A stretch of DNA of 7,981 nt from an uncultured Oscillibacter sp. Its GTDB lineage: Bacteria; Bacillota; Clostridia; Oscillospirales; Oscillospiraceae. Under the pieces are notes generated by a model, which saw only the letters and a program-made list of their open reading frames with translations, searched no databases and was not told the origin of the DNA. The translations under genes and the position numbers were made by a program. Shown piece by piece: positions 6,060-7,981 of this stretch (position 1 is its first letter; every line of letters starts with the position of its first letter). Location: NCBI GenBank assembly GCA_900542115.1, contig UQMC01000094.1, forward strand, positions 1 to 7,981, written 5' to 3'.

Positions 6060-6090
6060 CAGCCCCGGAGCGCTTGGCGCTCCGGGGCTG
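6060..6090 (+). terminator. Perfect 14-bp hairpin after the TSCPD gene
   Basis: Positions 6060-6073 pair perfectly with 6077-6090 around a TTG loop, 28 bases after the stop. The stem is very GC-rich. Only CTGCTTTG follows, so the T-tract is poor on the plus strand, and the minus strand has none either. Terminator is the likeliest role. Confidence 0.65.
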
Positions 6091-6190
6091 CTGCTTTGCA
6101 CCGAACCGGGAGAAGCGGCATAGAATGGGACAGCGGCGGAGGTACGCCGTATTTTGTGCCGATGCGAAGCGGCGGAATGGATGATGGACA

Positions 6191-6631
6191 ATGGCTTATT
6201 CCGACCGGGAGCTGTTGGCGCGGCTGATTCAGTGCGAGGCGGGCGGAGAGGGTGACACCGGGATGAAGGCGGTGGCGGGTGTGGTGATGAACCGCGTCAA
6301 CGCCCGGGGCGGGGAATACGCCCGGGTGGGGCAGGGCAGTATCCGCAATATCATTTTCCAGCCCTATCAGTTTGTGTGCGCCTCGGAAACGGAAAACGGC
6401 GCTTACAACCCCCAGAACATTTATAATATGCGGCCGGAGCAGATCCACTTCGACATTGCCGACTGGGCCATTGTGGGCAACCGCATCCCGGATGTGGCGG
6501 AGTCCCTGTGGTTTTACAATCCCTTCGGCCCTCAGTGCCGGAGCAGGTTCCCCTCCGAGGTGGGCTACTGGCAGACCCGTATCGGGGATCACTGCTTCTA
6601 TAACCCCACAGATGCCTATTACAAGACTTGA
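6191..6631 (+). CDS. cwlJ: CwlJ-like spore cortex-lytic enzyme (Hydrolase_2 domain)
   Basis: A 146-residue peptidoglycan hydrolase consisting only of the SleB/CwlJ catalytic domain, with no signal peptide and no peptidoglycan-binding repeat. That matches CwlJ (142 residues in B. subtilis) rather than SleB. CwlJ sits at the spore cortex-coat boundary and degrades muramic-lactam cortex during germination. The presumed catalytic Glu is Glu16 in QCEAGGEGDTGM (14-25), followed by GVVMNRV (30-36) and IIFQPYQF (54-61). The C-terminus, SLWFYNP (105-111) and GDHCFYNPT (132-140), follows CwlJ (SLWYF, SHCFYQPT) closely. The start at 6191 is forced by an in-frame TGA at 6182; the ribosome site is weak. 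The gerQ-like gene starts 12 bases after the stop, the partner pairing known from Bacillus. Confidence 0.9.
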   Translation: MAYSDRELLARLIQCEAGGEGDTGMKAVAGVVMNRVNARGGEYARVGQGSIRNIIFQPYQFVCASETENGAYNPQNIYNMRPEQIHFDIADWAIVGNRIPDVAESLWFYNPFGPQCRSRFPSEVGYWQTRIGDHCFYNPTDAYYKT

Positions 6632-6643
6632 GAGGTGTTTTCT

Positions 6644-7159
6644 ATGCAGCGTTTCAATACTTACCCGACAGCGCCGGCCCCGTCCGGCGGGAGCGACTGG
6701 CAGGCGGAGATCAATGGCGGTGGACAAACGGAGACAAGGAACGTTGGTGATGCGCACTCCTGGCAGTCACCGGAGAGTTCGGAATACGTCACCATGCCCG
6801 GCGGACAGATGGTGCCCATGGGCAATCTGCCGGGGATGCGGACGGATCTGCCGGAGGAGATGATCCAGAACCCCCTCAGCGTGGAGGAGGCTCATAAAGG
6901 CTCCATCAAGGGGATGCTGGCCCGGAACGAAGGCAGCTATGTGGTGGCCACCTTTTTGGTGGGCACACAGGGCACCGTGTCATGGGAGGGGATCCTCTAT
7001 GACGTGGGCAATGACTTCATCACGATCTACCAGCCGGGGCGGGAGCGGTATATCGTGACGGATATTTACGCCCTGAAGTATATCGAATTTTACGATACCC
7101 GCCGCCGGGAGCAGTGTGAGGCCATGCTGAAGCAGAACGGCCTTTGGAACCGGGGGTAA
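6644..7159 (+). CDS. gerQ: GerQ-like spore coat protein
   Basis: A 171-residue protein with a Pro/Gly/Gln/Ser-rich N-terminal half (1-75) and a folded GerQ domain at about 80-150: EEAHKGSIKGMLARNEG (81-97), then SWEGILYDVGNDFITIYQPG (113-132) and YIVTDIYALKYIEF (136-149). In B. subtilis, GerQ is made in the mother cell and is needed to place CwlJ in the spore coat; being directly downstream of cwlJ supports the same job. B. subtilis GerQ is cross-linked by transglutaminase through Lys residues at its extreme N-terminus; here the first Lys is residue 85, so that cross-linking is unlikely. ATG 6644 is preferred, 8 bases after GAGAGG, which overlaps the cwlJ stop; a GTG at 6635 lies within that site. 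The domain assignment is clear; full functional equivalence is inferred. Confidence 0.85.
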   Translation: MQRFNTYPTAPAPSGGSDWQAEINGGGQTETRNVGDAHSWQSPESSEYVTMPGGQMVPMGNLPGMRTDLPEEMIQNPLSVEEAHKGSIKGMLARNEGSYVVATFLVGTQGTVSWEGILYDVGNDFITIYQPGRERYIVTDIYALKYIEFYDTRRREQCEAMLKQNGLWNRG

Positions 7160-7176
7160 AAGTTTACAGAAGGGGA

Positions 7177-7205
7177 TTGCGGAGAAAAAAGCACTGTGAT
7201 ACAAT
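7177..7205 (+). promoter_or_regulatory. Predicted sigma-A promoter of the nitroreductase gene
   Basis: TTGCGG (7177-7182) and TACAAT (7200-7205, 5 of 6) are 17 bases apart, starting 18 bases after the gerQ stop. The -35 is weak (3 of 6). No terminator is seen between gerQ and this promoter, so some read-through from cwlJ-gerQ is possible. Confidence 0.5.
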
Positions 7206-7237
7206 CAGCACGATCAAACAAATGAGGAGGAATCCCA

Positions 7238-7750
7238 ATGGATTTTGCAAAGCTCTGCGCAGAGCGCTATTCTCTGCGGAAATTTGACACTCGTCCGGTA
7301 GAGCGGGAAAAGCTGGACTTGATTTTGGAGGCGGGCCGCAATGCCCCTACCGCCCACAATAAACAGCCCCAGCGCATTTTTGTGCTGCAGAGCGCAGAGG
7401 CGCTGGAAAAGGCGGATGCCTGCATGGGCTGTCATTTCCATCCACCGGTAATCATTGCCGTGGGCTATGACCCGGCTGTTTCGTGGCATCGGGAGACCGA
7501 CGGAAAGGACCATGGCGAGATCGACGCTACCATCGCCGCCACGCAGATGATGCTGCAGGCGGCGGATCTGGGCCTTGGCACTACGTATGTGGGAATATTT
7601 GAGCCGGAGAAGATGCTGGCGGCCTTCCCGGAGATGGCGGGCGTACAACTCACGGCGCTGCTGCCGCTGGGCTATCCGGCGGAGGGGGCACATCCCGCCA
7701 AGCTCCACGCCCAGCGGGAGCCGATGGAGAAACTGGTGAAGTACCTGTAA
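7238..7750 (+). CDS. Nitroreductase-family FMN oxidoreductase
   Basis: A 170-residue cytoplasmic flavoprotein of the nitroreductase family, expected to bind FMN as a dimer and reduce quinones, nitro compounds or other small electrophiles with NAD(P)H; the natural substrate cannot be read from the sequence. The FMN phosphate motif is ERYSLRKF (9-16). GRNAPTAHNKQPQ (33-45) corresponds to the family APSAxNxQP flavin-contact segment. LGLGTTYVGIF (111-121) and LPLGYP (142-147) are the usual late motifs. MGCHFHPPV (63-71) adds a Cys and two His; no iron-sulfur cluster motif is present, unlike nitroreductase-ferredoxin fusions. The length is that of the compact subgroup. AGGAGG (7225-7230) lies 7 bases before ATG 7238. 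It has its own promoter and terminator, so it is probably independent of the spore genes. Confidence 0.9.
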   Translation: MDFAKLCAERYSLRKFDTRPVEREKLDLILEAGRNAPTAHNKQPQRIFVLQSAEALEKADACMGCHFHPPVIIAVGYDPAVSWHRETDGKDHGEIDATIAATQMMLQAADLGLGTTYVGIFEPEKMLAAFPEMAGVQLTALLPLGYPAEGAHPAKLHAQREPMEKLVKYL

Positions 7751-7770
7751 GTAAGCGGGAAGAATCAGAC

Positions 7771-7806
7771 GCGGGAGCAGCTGCTCTGCAGCCGCTCCCG
7801 CATTTT
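7771..7806 (+). terminator. Rho-independent terminator of the nitroreductase gene
   Basis: An outer stem GCGGGAGC (7771-7778) with GCTCCCGC (7794-7801) and an inner GCTGC/GCAGC stem, separated by one A-C mismatch, form a long hairpin followed by ATTTTGC. It lies 20 bases after the nitroreductase stop. Confidence 0.8.
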
Positions 7807-7826
7807 GCAAAAGACTGAAATAGCAG

Positions 7827-7861
7827 AGGAAGAGATACGCACAAGCGTATCTCTTCCTTTT
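7827..7861. terminator. Hairpin between the convergent nitroreductase and tRNA-Lys genes
   Basis: A perfect 14-bp stem (7827-7840 with 7845-7858, loop ACAA) is followed on the plus strand by four T residues that run into the tRNA 3' end. On the minus strand the hairpin begins 2 bases after the tRNA CCA but has only a scattered T-tract. It probably backs up plus-strand termination and may also end the tRNA transcript. Confidence 0.65.
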
Positions 7862-7936
7862 GGTGACCCGGCGGGGATTCGAACCCCGGACCCACTGCTT
7901 AAAAGGCAGTTGCTCTGCCGGCTGAGCTACCGGATC
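7861..7936 (-). tRNA. tRNA-Lys (anticodon UUU)
   Basis: The minus strand folds into a complete 76-base cloverleaf. It has a 7-bp acceptor stem GATCCGG/CCGGGTC (one U-G pair at 3:70), D-stem GCTC/GAGC, anticodon stem ACTGC/GCAGT with loop CTTTTAA (anticodon TTT at 7901-7903), variable loop GGGTC, T-stem CGGGG/CCCCG with TTCGAAT, discriminator A and an encoded CCA. It reads AAA and AAG codons. The 5' base is the last genomic base before the adapter, so its promoter and any upstream tRNA genes are missing. Confidence 0.95.
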
Positions 7937-7981
7937 AGATCGGAAGAGCGTCGTGTAGGGAAAGAGTGTAGATCTCGGTGG
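7937..7981 (-). other. Illumina TruSeq universal adapter, inverted copy (not biological)
   Basis: From AGATCGGAAGAGC onward the sequence is the reverse complement of the Illumina universal adapter, continuing through GTGTAGATCTCGGTGG into the flow-cell primer part. Bases 7937-7967 are the exact inverse of 1-31. The genomic insert ends at 7936. Trim before any use. Confidence 0.98.

Noticed and set aside
6119..6126. CATAGAAT as a sigma-E -10 element for cwlJ
   Set aside because: The -10 match is good, but no AT-rich -35 element is seen at the expected distance, so I do not call a promoter. Mother-cell control remains likely from Bacillus knowledge.
6449..6455. TTCGACA (an exact 0A box) inside cwlJ
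   Set aside because: It is within coding sequence, encoding part of HFDIA, and far from any promoter; treated as a chance match.
1..7967. 31-bp terminal inverted repeat as the ends of a mobile element
   Set aside because: Both copies are Illumina adapter sequence; there is no transposase or target duplication.

Overview
The window is an assembled fragment of a GC-rich, endospore-forming Clostridia chromosome. The encoded protein styles suggest an Oscillospiraceae-like gut anaerobe, but that placement is inference. Both ends are Illumina adapter (1-31 and 7937-7981, the same adapter in opposite orientation), so only 32-7936 is biological. The identical adapters at both ends suggest one long PCR-amplified or synthetic-long-read molecule. 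The first gene is therefore cut, and the tRNA at the right end stops exactly at the adapter junction.

Layout, left to right. (1) 32-3855, plus strand: a nucleoside uptake and salvage operon. It holds the 3' two thirds of a double-ATPase ABC subunit (NupO type), two overlapping permease genes (NupP and NupQ type), an intra-operon hairpin, and a uridine/purine nucleoside phosphorylase. (2) 3868-4482, minus strand: a Nudix hydrolase convergent with the phosphorylase, ending at a T-tailed terminator. (3) 4483-4782: an AT-rich divergent control region with two exact and one near-exact Spo0A box. (4) 4783-5605: the sporulation master regulator Spo0A, split by a one-base frameshift into a receiver ORF and a DNA-binding ORF that overlap at GTGA, followed by a strong terminator. 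(5) 5692-6090: a small four-cysteine TSCPD-domain protein with its own promoter and a hairpin. (6) 6191-7159: a cwlJ-gerQ pair, the spore cortex-lytic enzyme and its coat partner. (7) 7177-7806: a stand-alone nitroreductase with promoter and terminator. (8) 7827-7936: a shared hairpin and a minus-strand tRNA-Lys(UUU).

How they fit together: nucleosides are imported and split into base and sugar phosphate by the first operon. The middle and right parts carry both ends of the spore cycle: commitment (Spo0A) and germination (CwlJ with GerQ). The point most worth checking is the broken spo0A. The break is best explained by loss of one G in a G5 run at 5135-5139, since restoring it gives a normal 249-residue Spo0A. 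It may be a real mutation, an amplification or assembly error, or, less likely, a slip site. I see no mobile element, CRISPR array or clearly novel multi-gene system.
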